A stretch of DNA of 64,000 bases, taken from contig NZ_CP051684.1 in assembly GCF_012849375.1 (NCBI RefSeq), positions 6,262,001 through 6,326,000 on the forward strand, written 5' to 3'. Shown piece by piece: positions 50,433 through 59,385 of this stretch. This DNA comes from Duganella dendranthematis (GTDB lineage: Bacteria > Pseudomonadota > Gammaproteobacteria > Burkholderiales > Burkholderiaceae_D). Below the pieces are notes generated by a model. That model saw nothing but the letters and a program-made list of their open reading frames with translations. It was not told the DNA's origin and searched no databases. A program made the position numbers and the translations under genes. The number at the start of each line of letters is the position of its first letter. Position 1 is the stretch's first letter.

Positions 50433-51983
50433 TTACTCCACCGCTACCACGATGACCGCCTTGGCCGGCACCTTGACGGTCAGCTTGCCATCGGCACCGG
50501 CTGCAGCGTTAAACGCCACAGGCTTGATCGCATTCGGCGACTGGAAGGTGTTATGCGTATCCATGGCGGACGCGGTCAGCAGATTGCCCTTCACCGACTT
50601 GATAGTCTGGCCAGGAATATTCAGTGCCACATCGGCAGGCTTGTTCGGATTGGTGTTCACCAGCGCCACATACAGCTTGCCGTCCGCACCGCGCGCGGCC
50701 GAAGCGCTAATCTCGGGCACCTTGAAACCGCCAGCGCTGTAGTCTGGATTATCTTTCAAAGAAATCGGCAGCGAAGTCGCGCCCTGGAACGGCACGTACA
50801 TCTGGTAAGCGTAGTAGGTTGGCGTCAGCAGCATCTTGTCCTTGTCGGTGATGATCATCGACTGCAGCACGTTAACCATTTGCGCGATATTCGTCATCCG
50901 CACGCGGTCCGCGTGTGCGTGGAAGATATTGAAGTTAAGCGCCGCAACCACCGCATCGCGCAACGTATTTTGCTGGAACAGGAAGCCAGGGTTGGTGCCC
51001 TTCTCCACGTCATACCAGGTGCCCCACTCGTCCACCAGCAGGCCCAGTTTTTTCTCCGGGTCGTTCTTGTCCATGGCGGCGCTGTTTTTCTGGATATGCG
51101 TTTCCATCCGCAGCGTGTTGGACAAAGTGGAGATCCACTCGTTTTCCTGGAAGCCGGTCGAAGCGCCCTTCACTTCCCACTTGCCGGTCGGGATGGTGTA
51201 GTAGTGGAAGCTGATGCCGTCGGTCTGCTTCTTCAGCTCCTTGCTCAGCACCTCGGACCAGGTCACGTCATTGTCGTTGCCGCCGCTGGCGATGATCTTC
51301 GGACGATACTGCTTAGGCGCGCGCAGGAAGGTCTCGACCTGTTTGTACAGATCCGAGTAATACTGCGGGCTCATATTGCCGCCGCAGCCCCATGCCTCGT
51401 TACCGACGGCGAAGTATGCGACCTTGAACGGTTTATCGTGGCCATTCTTGCGGCGCATATTGGCCAGCGTCGACTTGCTGTCCGAGGTCATGTACTCCAC
51501 CCACTCCGACATTTCTTGCGCGCTTCCGGTACCCAGGTTGCCGTTGACGTAAGCGTCCGCGCCCAGCATTTCCACCAGGTCGAAGAATTCATGCGTGCCG
51601 ACGGCGTTGGATTCATCCACGCCGCCCCAGTTGGTATTGACCTTGACCGGACGCTTCTCGCGCGCGCCAATGCCGTCGCGCCAGTGGTATTCGTCGGCGA
51701 AGCAGCCGCCCGGCCAGCGCACCAGCGGCACATGAATGTCTTTCAGTGCGCCGACCACGTCGTTGCGCCAGCCCTTGGTATTCGGGATCTTCGATTTCGG
51801 GCCGACCCACAGGCCTTCATAAATGCCGGTGCCCAGGTGTTCTGCAAACTGGCCGTAGACGTCCTTGTTGATCACCGCGCCTGGTTTGCCGGTGTCGATG
51901 GTCAGGCTGACCGCATCGGCAGCGAATGCGCCGCCAGCTGTCATCATGCACAGCGCGAGTACACCACGTTGAATTGGGTTCAT
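50433..51983 (-). CDS. Secreted GH51 alpha-L-arabinofuranosidase
   Basis: The 516-residue protein has a signal peptide (MNPIQRGVLALCMMTAGGAFA) and the TIM barrel plus beta-sandwich of GH51. Visible motifs are YGQFAEHLGTGIYEGLWVG, RWPGGCFADEYHWRDGIG, the acid/base Glu196 in VGNEAWGCGG, and the nucleophile Glu319 in LLVDEWGTWYD. It releases terminal alpha-L-arabinofuranose from arabinan side chains and oligosaccharides. It is four bases from the GH43 lipoprotein and 18 from GH97. Confidence 0.96.
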   Translation of the reverse strand: MNPIQRGVLALCMMTAGGAFAADAVSLTIDTGKPGAVINKDVYGQFAEHLGTGIYEGLWVGPKSKIPNTKGWRNDVVGALKDIHVPLVRWPGGCFADEYHWRDGIGAREKRPVKVNTNWGGVDESNAVGTHEFFDLVEMLGADAYVNGNLGTGSAQEMSEWVEYMTSDSKSTLANMRRKNGHDKPFKVAYFAVGNEAWGCGGNMSPQYYSDLYKQVETFLRAPKQYRPKIIASGGNDNDVTWSEVLSKELKKQTDGISFHYYTIPTGKWEVKGASTGFQENEWISTLSNTLRMETHIQKNSAAMDKNDPEKKLGLLVDEWGTWYDVEKGTNPGFLFQQNTLRDAVVAALNFNIFHAHADRVRMTNIAQMVNVLQSMIITDKDKMLLTPTYYAYQMYVPFQGATSLPISLKDNPDYSAGGFKVPEISASAARGADGKLYVALVNTNPNKPADVALNIPGQTIKSVKGNLLTASAMDTHNTFQSPNAIKPVAFNAAAGADGKLTVKVPAKAVIVVAVE

Positions 51984-52001
51984 TTCTCAGTCTCCTTGAT
52001 T

Positions 52002-53963
52002 TTATAGTTGGATGACAAAGCCGCCGTGCGGCTTGATGGTTACTGCTACTTTTTTGCCGGCAGCGATGCTGCGCTGGTTAAAACTACGCGGGCTGTCGCC
52101 ATCAGTGATGATCATGCCCTGCTTATTGCCGATGAAGGACAGGTCCAGCGTCAGCGTTTTGTCGGTGGTGCCACCATTGATGCCGGCGATGTACCAGGTG
52201 TCCCCGGCGCGGCGGGCGATAACGGCGTATTTGCCGGGATAGCCATCCACCAGGCGGCTGTCGTCCCAGCTGCGCGGCAGGTCTTGCATGAATTTCTTGA
52301 CGTAGTCAGGCACCGTCGCCATGCCTTCCGGGATCTCGACAAAGTGCTGGATACCGGACAGGTACAGCACTGAAGTCGCCAGTTCAAAGCCGTTGCTGCT
52401 GGCGCGTTTGATCTTGGGGATATCGCCAAATACCACAGGCGTGAAGTCCATCGGGTCGAACAGGTTGCGTGCGAACGGCAGCATGGCGGCGTGTGATGGC
52501 ATCAGGTCTTCGTCCACCTGCTCGAAGCTGGTGAACTCAAAGCCGCGGACCGCTTCCATGGTCATCAAGTTAGGCCAGGTGCGCGTCCAGCCACGCGGCA
52601 GGGTCGCGCCATGGAAGTTGACCAGCAGGCCAGCATCGGCGGCGTCGCGCAGGATGTCGAGGTAGTACGCGATCATCGACTGGCCATCCCCGCCGAAGAA
52701 GTCGATCTTGACGCCTTTGATGCCCATGTCACTGAGGCGTTTGAATTCCTTGACGCGCTGCGCATGCGTCAGCAACTGGCTCTTAGGCGTGTATTCGGTC
52801 TTGTTCCAATCGCCCGACGAGTTGTACCACAGCAGAAGGCCGACATTTTTGGTTGCAGCGTAGTCCGCCAGTTGCTTGATTTTGTCGTAGCCGATCTTGC
52901 GATCCCAGTCGGCGTCAATTAGCGTGTAGTCCCACTTCATATCGGCCGCGTAGTCGATGAACTTCTTCTGGACATCGTAGACGGTGGCGTCGTCTTTGAG
53001 GATGCCCCAGCTCCACGAGGCATGACCGGGCTTGACCCGGGCAGCGTCGAAGGCGACGGCGGGTGCGGCCAGGTCGGTGCCGAGCGTGGAGTTGGTGACG
53101 GTGGCCAGCGGGCCGAGGGCGATAACGCGCCATGGGGAGGTCAGCGTGCTTTCCGTCTCCGCCATCAGGCCGCCGTTGGTGTAGACCTCGGCCGCCATCG
53201 GGTTGCCAATGCGGTAAATGCCGCCGTTGGAGTCTTGCGCGAGGCGCGATGCCTGCCAGCTGCCGTCCATATTCGCTTCGGAGATCGCGACCCAGTTGGC
53301 GCCGGTACTGAACAGTGCAGGGAATACCCATCCGGCTTCGGTTGGCGACTTGGTGCCTGCCGCGATCTCCATCTGGTAATGCTCTTCGTAAGACGGATTC
53401 GTGTTGCTCCAGCCGGTTTGGGCAACCGCCATTGGTTGCAGCCAGGCTTTTGCGCCGCTTGGCAAGGCGAAGGTGGTGTGTTCCTGCACCAGTTTTTTTA
53501 ATGGCAGCGAGGTGTCGGCGACGATGTAGCGGAAGGCCACACCGTCATTCGATACGCGAAAAACGATGTCGATCTTCTGCTGTTTTTTGTTTTGCAGCGA
53601 CCAGGTTTGTTCGTTGGCGCGGTAGGTGATGTCTTTGCGCTTACCAACTGCCATCAGGTAGTGGTCCTCGACAGCGTGCGGCGTGGAGGTGGACAGCAGC
53701 GTGAGATCGTCGGTCAGGTCGGCGCCGGCGAGTTGCAGGCCGAGATCGGAGGCCAGCAGCACCGGCTTGCCGTCGCGGGCGATGGCATACGTGAGCCGGC
53801 CGTCCGATTGCTGGAAGGTGACGGCAATATGCTTGTCAGGGCTGCGCAGCGTGGCCGGCGCGACGGCAGCGGGCGACTGTACAGCGGCGGTCGCAGCCGG
53901 CGCGGCGGCTGCCAGGGATAAAGCGGCGCAGGTCAGCGCCGTGACTACGGTTGTCTTCACCAT
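52002..53963 (-). CDS. Secreted GH97 glycosidase
   Basis: The 653-residue protein has a signal peptide (MVKTTVVTALTCAALSLAAA) and the three-domain GH97 layout: N-terminal beta-supersandwich (to about 290), catalytic barrel, and a C-terminal beta domain. The stretch MGIKGVKIDFFGGDGQSMIA carries an Asp in the position of the nucleophile of retaining members, so a retaining alpha-galactosidase-like or beta-L-arabinopyranosidase-like mechanism is more likely than the inverting alpha-glucosidase type. The locus supports an arabino- or galacto-configured substrate. Confidence 0.88.
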   Translation of the reverse strand: MVKTTVVTALTCAALSLAAAAPAATAAVQSPAAVAPATLRSPDKHIAVTFQQSDGRLTYAIARDGKPVLLASDLGLQLAGADLTDDLTLLSTSTPHAVEDHYLMAVGKRKDITYRANEQTWSLQNKKQQKIDIVFRVSNDGVAFRYIVADTSLPLKKLVQEHTTFALPSGAKAWLQPMAVAQTGWSNTNPSYEEHYQMEIAAGTKSPTEAGWVFPALFSTGANWVAISEANMDGSWQASRLAQDSNGGIYRIGNPMAAEVYTNGGLMAETESTLTSPWRVIALGPLATVTNSTLGTDLAAPAVAFDAARVKPGHASWSWGILKDDATVYDVQKKFIDYAADMKWDYTLIDADWDRKIGYDKIKQLADYAATKNVGLLLWYNSSGDWNKTEYTPKSQLLTHAQRVKEFKRLSDMGIKGVKIDFFGGDGQSMIAYYLDILRDAADAGLLVNFHGATLPRGWTRTWPNLMTMEAVRGFEFTSFEQVDEDLMPSHAAMLPFARNLFDPMDFTPVVFGDIPKIKRASSNGFELATSVLYLSGIQHFVEIPEGMATVPDYVKKFMQDLPRSWDDSRLVDGYPGKYAVIARRAGDTWYIAGINGGTTDKTLTLDLSFIGNKQGMIITDGDSPRSFNQRSIAAGKKVAVTIKPHGGFVIQL

Positions 53964-54058
53964 GTTCCTACCATTTATCTATGGTTGCGATACCCCGCCG
54001 CGTCGAGCGCGGTGTCTCCGGGGGCGAACGGTGCTACGGTGTTACCAGTGCGTGTGAC

Positions 54059-54826
54059 TTATACCCAGCCTGCGTCGACGATGAATTCCTGCGCGGTGCA
54101 CATGGCGCCATCGTCGGCGGCCAGGAAAAGCACCATCGATGCCACGTGCTGCGGCATCAGCTTGTTCTGCAAGCACTGGTTACGCTTGATGTCTTCTTCA
54201 CCCGCCTCGTCCAGCCACAGGTCGATCTGGCGTTGGGTCATCACCCAGCCTGGCGTAACCGTGTTGACACGGATGCCGTGGGCGCCGAATTCGCGCGCCA
54301 GGCCGCGGGTCAGACCATGCGTGGCGGCCTTGGTGGTGGCGTAGGCCGGATAGCCGGCGTTCTTGACATGCCACGAGATCGAGCCGATATTGATGATCGA
54401 ACCAGCGCCCTTTTTCTTCATGCCTGGCAGGACGGCCTGGCAGGTAAAGAACATCGGACGCTGGTTGATGGCGATACATTTGTCCCAAAAGTCGGGCGTG
54501 ACGTCGGCGGTTTCGTGGCGCTGATCGTTGGCGGCGTTATTCACCAAAATATCGAAATCGCCAACCAGTCCGGCCAGTTCGGTAATGGTGGCCTGCAGCG
54601 CAGGGATGTCTGTAATGTCACACTGGCGGAACAGCGGTTCGGGATAACCGGCTTCCTTCACGCGGCGGATCAGCGCCAGGCTGGCGTCGCGGGCGATGTC
54701 GACGAAAGCGACTTGCGCGCCCTGCTCTGCGAAGGAAATCACCATGGCTTCACCGATGCCGGTGCCGCCGCCGGTAATGAATACGCGCTTGCCGCGTAGG
54801 CTGCCGAACTTGGCCAGTTGTGTCAT
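54059..54826 (-). CDS. SDR sugar 1-dehydrogenase (L-arabinose/D-galactose type)
   Basis: NAD(P)-dependent cytoplasmic enzyme that would oxidise L-arabinose to L-arabinono-lactone, the first step of the non-phosphorylative pathway. The 255-residue protein has the cofactor motif GGGTGIGEA (19-27), NNAAN (96-100), the catalytic Ser149/Ser151, Tyr162 and Lys166 (YATTK), and a close fit to galactose/arabinose SDR dehydrogenases. Substrate assignment rests on genome context with the dehydratase and aldehyde dehydrogenase next to it. Confidence 0.82.
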   Translation of the reverse strand: MTQLAKFGSLRGKRVFITGGGTGIGEAMVISFAEQGAQVAFVDIARDASLALIRRVKEAGYPEPLFRQCDITDIPALQATITELAGLVGDFDILVNNAANDQRHETADVTPDFWDKCIAINQRPMFFTCQAVLPGMKKKGAGSIINIGSISWHVKNAGYPAYATTKAATHGLTRGLAREFGAHGIRVNTVTPGWVMTQRQIDLWLDEAGEEDIKRNQCLQNKLMPQHVASMVLFLAADDGAMCTAQEFIVDAGWV

Positions 54827-54856
54827 ACAGTCTCCCTGATTTTTATCACTGTTTTT

Positions 54857-56425
54857 TTAGTTGCGAGTCAATTCACCTTCGCGGCGCAGCCAGGTGGCCG
54901 TGCCGTTGTCGCGCAGGACTTCAGGCAGCAAGCCTTGCGACAGGTTCTGGTAGCAGACCGGACGCAGGAAGCGCGTGATCGCGCCCGTGCCGACCGACGT
55001 CGTGCGCCCATCCGAAGTCGATGGGAACGGACCGCCGTGCACCATGGCGCTGCACACTTCCACGCCGGTTGGATAGCCATTGGCGAGGATGCGGCCGACT
55101 TTACGCTCCAGCACCGGCAACAGCGACTGCGCCGCTTCCAGATCGCCTTCGTCCATCATCAGCGTGGCGGTCAGCTGGCCTTCCAGCTTCTCCGCGACCT
55201 GGCGCAGTTCCGCCACGTCCTTGCACACGACGACCAGCGACGCCGGGCCAAAAATCTCTTCCTGCAGTGCGTGCTGCGACAGGAACGATGCTGCCGACGA
55301 CACGAACAGCGCCGGCGCGCCCTTGCCTTCCGCCTGCGGCGCCAACGCCAGCGTCGTCACCTCCGCGTGTTCGGCCAACTGATTGACGCCACGCGCGAAG
55401 TTACCGGCGATCCCCGGCGACAGCATCGAGCAGGCCGCACCGCCCACCAGCGCTTGCGAAGCGGCGGTGGTAAAGCGTTGCAGGTCCGGACCATCAATCG
55501 CCAGCACCAGGCCGGGATTAGTGCACAGCTGGCCGACACCCATGGTCAGCGAGGCCGCGAAACCGGTGGCGATATCTTCCGCCCGATTCTTCAGCGCCTG
55601 CGGCAGCAGGAATACAGGATTGATCGAGCTCATTTCCGCATACACCGGAATCGGCACCGGACGCGCAGCGGCAGCAGCCACCAGCGCCATGCCGCCGCCA
55701 CGCGAGCCGGTAAAGCCGACCGCCTTGATGGCTGGATGGCGCACCAGCTCAATACCCAGTTCATTGCCGACACCAGTCAGCAGCGAGAATACGCCGGCCG
55801 GCAGGCCGCAGATCTCCACTGCTTTGACGACAGCGCGGCCCACCAGCTCCGAGGTACCTGGATGCGCAAAGTGCGCCTTCAGCACCACCGGGCAGCCGGC
55901 GGCCAGCGCCGACGCGGTGTCGCCGCCAGCGACAGAAAAAGCCAACGGGAAGTTACTGGCCGCGAAAACAGCCACAGGGCCAAGGCCGATCATGCGCATG
56001 CGCAGGTCGGGACGCGGCGGCGTCCGATCCGGCAGAGCTTTGTCAAAGCGCACATCGTGCCACGAGCCTTCGCGCAGCAAGTTGGCAAACAGTTTCAGCT
56101 GGCCGACGGTGCGGCCACGCTCACCTTCCACGCGGGCGCGCGGCAGGCTGGTTTCTTCCATCACGCGCTCGATCAGCACATCGCCCAGCGCCATGATCTG
56201 CTCGCCGATGGTTTCAAGGAAGGCGGCGCGCTTATCGTCGCTCAACGCGCGGAAGGTGTCGAATGCTTCATCGGCCAGGCGGCAGGCCTGGTCGATCTGA
56301 GACGCATCCACGGTGCGGAACTCAGGCTCGATGACCTGGCTCAGCGCCGGGTTGTACGCGCGGACGCCGGCGCCCGTGCCCTTGACGGCTTTGCCGCCGA
56401 TCAGTGCATCACCGGTAATGATCAT
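54857..56425 (-). CDS. 2,5-dioxopentanoate (alpha-ketoglutarate semialdehyde) dehydrogenase
   Basis: Cytoplasmic aldehyde dehydrogenase, 522 residues, for the last step of the non-phosphorylative pentose pathway: 2,5-dioxopentanoate to 2-oxoglutarate. It has the cofactor segment AASNFPLAFSVAGGDTASA (155-173), Glu264 (VYAEMSSINP) and the nucleophile Cys301 (GVGQLCTNPG). This NADP-type subgroup is typical for sugar-acid operons. It overlaps the AraD1 gene by four bases (ATGA, 56422-56425) and precedes the SDR by 30 bases. Confidence 0.92.
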   Translation of the reverse strand: MIITGDALIGGKAVKGTGAGVRAYNPALSQVIEPEFRTVDASQIDQACRLADEAFDTFRALSDDKRAAFLETIGEQIMALGDVLIERVMEETSLPRARVEGERGRTVGQLKLFANLLREGSWHDVRFDKALPDRTPPRPDLRMRMIGLGPVAVFAASNFPLAFSVAGGDTASALAAGCPVVLKAHFAHPGTSELVGRAVVKAVEICGLPAGVFSLLTGVGNELGIELVRHPAIKAVGFTGSRGGGMALVAAAAARPVPIPVYAEMSSINPVFLLPQALKNRAEDIATGFAASLTMGVGQLCTNPGLVLAIDGPDLQRFTTAASQALVGGAACSMLSPGIAGNFARGVNQLAEHAEVTTLALAPQAEGKGAPALFVSSAASFLSQHALQEEIFGPASLVVVCKDVAELRQVAEKLEGQLTATLMMDEGDLEAAQSLLPVLERKVGRILANGYPTGVEVCSAMVHGGPFPSTSDGRTTSVGTGAITRFLRPVCYQNLSQGLLPEVLRDNGTATWLRREGELTRN

Positions 56426-57414
56426 AAGGTTTTCACTTTCGCGACTTCGGTTTTGTACACGGCCAGCTTGTTGCGCAGCGCCGGACCAAATTGCGGCGAA
56501 TCGATTTCAAACGTTTCGCCAGGCTGCACCACGATGTTGTCGGCCACGCTCAGGGTGGCGGTGCCGAAGAAGTGCACATGCACGTCGCCCGGACGCTTGA
56601 ACAGCGGGTACTTGAAGTGGTGGTGCTCCAGGTTGGCGATGGTGTGCGACATATTCTGTTCGCCGCTGAAGAATGGCTTCTCCCAGCGTACCTTGCCTTC
56701 CTTGTCGTAGATGCGCGAGGTGCCTTCGATGCTTGCCGGCGCTTCGCCGACCAGCAGCGCCGGACCCAGGCCGCAGACACGCAGCTTGGAGTGCGCCAGG
56801 TACAGGTAGTTCTGGCGCTCGGTCACGTGGTCCGAGAATTCGTTACCGATGGCGAAGCCGACGCGGTATGGCTGGCCGTCGTCGCCGATCACGTACAGGC
56901 CGGCGACTTCCGGCTCTTCGCCGCCGTCCAGCGCGAAGTCCGGCATCGACAGATCCTGGCCGCTGGCGGCGACAATCGAGCCGTCGCCTTTGTAGAACCA
57001 TTCCGGCTGCACGCCAGCTTCACCGGCGGCTGGCTTGCCGCCTTCCACGCCCATGCGGAACATCTTCATGGAGTCGCTCAGCGATTCGACGTCACCGCCG
57101 ATTTTCTTGTGCATGGCGTCGCGGGTATCGGCGGAGCCCAGGTGGGTCAGGCCGGTGCCGGTGACGTAGGTGTGGGCGTCGTCGCTGTGATCGAGTGGCG
57201 ACAGCAGGCGGCCGGCGGCGGCCACGGCGTCGAAGGCGGCGGTTTGCGCACCGACCGACTTTTCCACCAGCGCGGCCAGGCCGACAGCTTTGCGGATCGC
57301 ATCCTGGGCCAGCGCGTAGGTGGTGCTGTAGCCGTCGATGATGCGGATGGTGTTCTGTTCCAGGGCGCCGACCTGGCGCGCGCCTTGTTCGTTTTTGAAT
57401 TGTACGAGTAGCAT
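56422..57414 (-). CDS. AraD1/GguC-type FAH-family protein
   Basis: The 330-residue protein belongs to the fumarylacetoacetate hydrolase family in the variant named AraD1 or GguC, which occurs beside arabinose/galactose genes. It probably dehydrates 2-keto-3-deoxy-L-arabinonate to 2,5-dioxopentanoate. Landmarks are GGEEPEVAGLYVIGDDGQPY, FAIGNEFSDHVTERQNYLYL and LEHHHFKYPLFKRPGDVHVH. The ATG at 57414 is chosen because aggagactcttc precedes it. No DHDPS-type keto-deoxy-arabinonate dehydratase is present in the window, which strengthens this role. Confidence 0.85.
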   Translation of the reverse strand: MLLVQFKNEQGARQVGALEQNTIRIIDGYSTTYALAQDAIRKAVGLAALVEKSVGAQTAAFDAVAAAGRLLSPLDHSDDAHTYVTGTGLTHLGSADTRDAMHKKIGGDVESLSDSMKMFRMGVEGGKPAAGEAGVQPEWFYKGDGSIVAASGQDLSMPDFALDGGEEPEVAGLYVIGDDGQPYRVGFAIGNEFSDHVTERQNYLYLAHSKLRVCGLGPALLVGEAPASIEGTSRIYDKEGKVRWEKPFFSGEQNMSHTIANLEHHHFKYPLFKRPGDVHVHFFGTATLSVADNIVVQPGETFEIDSPQFGPALRNKLAVYKTEVAKVKTL

Positions 57415-57432
57415 GAAGAGTCTCCTAAGCGC

Positions 57433-57504
57433 CGTCATTCCCGCGCAGGCGGGAATCCATAGAACGCTTGCTCATTGTGGATCCCCGCTTTCGCGGGGAC
57501 GACG
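57433..57504. repeat. dRS3/BIME-like inverted repeat between arabinonate dehydratase and AraD1 genes
   Basis: Arms 57433-57459 and 57478-57504 are imperfect reverse complements separated by 18 bases; the first arm differs from that at 2806 at only two positions. It lies six bases before the dehydratase stop side and upstream of AraD1. Confidence 0.85.
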
Positions 57505-57510
57505 GTAGTA

Positions 57511-59253
57511 TTAGTGCGAGTGACGCGGTACCGCGGAGCCGCGGTTACCAACCAGGAAGTCGAAGTCGCAGCCTTCGTCGGCTTGCAGTACGTGCTCAAT
57601 GTACAGCTGCTGGTAGCCGGTCTTGGGACCAGGCGCGCTGCCCTGCACGCGGACCGCCTGGCGTGCCGCCATCTCTTCGTCCGAAATCTCCAGGTTCAGC
57701 AAGCCGCCGGCGCAATCCAGCGTGATGTAGTCGCCATCCTTGACGATGCCCAGCGGGCCGCCGGCCATGGCTTCCGGCGCCACGTGCAGCACCACGGTGC
57801 CGTAAGCGGTGCCCGACATGCGCGCATCCGAAATGCGCACCATGTCCTTGACGCCAGCAGCCAGCAGCTTGGGCGGCAGGCCCATATTGCCCACTTCCGC
57901 CATGCCCGGATAACCTTTCGGGCCGCAGTTCTTCATCACCAGCACCGAGTCTTTATCGACGTCCAGGTCCGGGTCCATGATGCGCGACTTGTAATGCTCG
58001 AAGTCCTCGAACACCACGGCCTTGCCGCGATGCTGCATCAGCTCCGCCGTGGCGGCCGATGGCTTCAGCACCGCGCCGCGTGGCGCCAGATTACCGCGCA
58101 GGATGCAGATGCCGCCGTCCTTGCGGATCGGGTTATCCAGCGTGCGGATGACTTCTTCGTCGTAGATCGGCGCGTCGTTGCAGTTTTCCCAGATGGTTTT
58201 GCCATTGACGGTCAGCGCGTTCGGGTGCGGCAGGATGTTACCGTCGCCCATGCGTCGGATCACGCCCGGCAGGCCGCCGGCGTAATAGAACTCTTCCATC
58301 AGGAAGCGACCCGACGGCAGCAGGTCGACGATGGTCGGCGTGCCACGGCCCACGCGGGTCCAGTCTTCCAGCTCCAGATCGACACCGATACGGCCGGCGA
58401 TGGCCTTCAGGTGGATCACGGCGTTGGTCGAACCGCCGATGGCGGCGTTGACGCGAATGGCGTTTTCAAAATTCTCTTTGGTCAGGATCTTCGACAGCTT
58501 CAGATCCTGCTTGACCATTTCGACGATGCGTATGCCCGACATATGCGCCAGCACATAGCGGCGCGCATCCACCGCAGGAATGGCGGCGTTGTGCGGCAGC
58601 GAAGTGCCCAGCGATTCGGCCATGCAGGCCATGGTCGATGCGGTGCCCATGGTGTTGCAGGTGCCGGCCGAACGCGAGTGACCCGCTTCCGCGCCGATAA
58701 ATTCGTGCATCGAGATTTCGCCGGCCTTGACCTGCTCGTGCAGCTGCCAGACGGCGGTGCCGGAGCCGATGTTCTTGCCGTTCAGTTTACCGTTCAGCAT
58801 CGGGCCGCCGGTAACGACGATGGTCGGAATGTCGACCGAGGCGGCGCCCATCAGCAGCGCCGGGGTGGTCTTGTCGCAACCGACCAGCAGCACCACGCCG
58901 TCCATCGGATTGCCGCGGATCGATTCTTCCACGTCCATCGACGCCAGGTTACGGGTCAGCATGGCGGTCGGACGCAGGTTCGATTCACCGTTGGAGAACA
59001 CTGGGAATTCAACCGGGAAGCCGCCGGCTTCATAGATGCCGCGCTTGACGTGTTCCGCCAGCTTGCGGAAATGGGCGTTGCAGGGTGTCAGTTCAGACCA
59101 GGTGTTGCAGATGCCGATAATCGGCTTGCCTTCGAATTCGTGATCAGGAATGCCCTGATTCTTCATCCAGCTACGGTACATGAAACCGTTTTTGTCTTGG
59201 GTACCAAACCACTCGGCGGAGCGCAGCTTCACCTTTTTGTCATTCTCAGACAT
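57511..59253 (-). CDS. L-arabinonate dehydratase (IlvD/Edd family)
   Basis: Fe-S dehydratase converting L-arabinonate to 2-keto-3-deoxy-L-arabinonate. The 580-residue protein (from ATG 59253, gaggagaattgc upstream) matches the sugar-acid branch of the family. Cluster cysteines are expected at Cys58 (SELTPCN), Cys126 (LLVGCDKTTP) and Cys199 (GTCNTMGTAS); this spacing is that of characterised L-arabinonate dehydratases rather than of branched-chain dihydroxy-acid dehydratase. The context (SDR, AraD1, semialdehyde dehydrogenase) supports the same role. A GATATC-containing AT-rich gap lies upstream. Confidence 0.9.
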   Translation of the reverse strand: MSENDKKVKLRSAEWFGTQDKNGFMYRSWMKNQGIPDHEFEGKPIIGICNTWSELTPCNAHFRKLAEHVKRGIYEAGGFPVEFPVFSNGESNLRPTAMLTRNLASMDVEESIRGNPMDGVVLLVGCDKTTPALLMGAASVDIPTIVVTGGPMLNGKLNGKNIGSGTAVWQLHEQVKAGEISMHEFIGAEAGHSRSAGTCNTMGTASTMACMAESLGTSLPHNAAIPAVDARRYVLAHMSGIRIVEMVKQDLKLSKILTKENFENAIRVNAAIGGSTNAVIHLKAIAGRIGVDLELEDWTRVGRGTPTIVDLLPSGRFLMEEFYYAGGLPGVIRRMGDGNILPHPNALTVNGKTIWENCNDAPIYDEEVIRTLDNPIRKDGGICILRGNLAPRGAVLKPSAATAELMQHRGKAVVFEDFEHYKSRIMDPDLDVDKDSVLVMKNCGPKGYPGMAEVGNMGLPPKLLAAGVKDMVRISDARMSGTAYGTVVLHVAPEAMAGGPLGIVKDGDYITLDCAGGLLNLEISDEEMAARQAVRVQGSAPGPKTGYQQLYIEHVLQADEGCDFDFLVGNRGSAVPRHSH

Positions 59254-59360
59254 GCAATTCTCCTCAGTATTTTCCTGTGCGGGGACGTGAATGTCATGCC
59301 CCCGCATCGATAGGGCATACTAAGATGTACTGAGATAACTTTCCAATAAATTGTTTATCG

Positions 59361-59385
59361 ACTTCGATATCAAAATCGATATGGG
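59361..59385 (-). promoter_or_regulatory. AT-rich GATATC/ATCGAT element upstream of the dehydratase gene
   Basis: The 132-base gap between the dehydratase and mutarotase genes is AT-rich and contains GATATC at 59366-59371 and ATCGATAT at 59375-59382. It may hold an internal promoter or regulator site. Similar GATATC elements lie before ytfQ and the LysR gene. Confidence 0.35.

Noticed and set aside
54818..56710. A 630-codon open frame on the + strand over the aldehyde dehydrogenase gene
   Set aside because: The opposite strand has intact catalytic Glu and Cys motifs; the + frame has none and lacks a plausible start context.
57511..59253. Branched-chain dihydroxy-acid dehydratase (IlvD)
   Set aside because: Cysteine spacing, length of 580 residues and the pentose-oxidation neighbours fit the L-arabinonate branch; no isoleucine/valine genes are nearby.
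59254..59307. Longer start for the arabinonate dehydratase at 59307
   Set aside because: The 18 extra codons are not family-like and there is a good gaggag site before ATG 59253.
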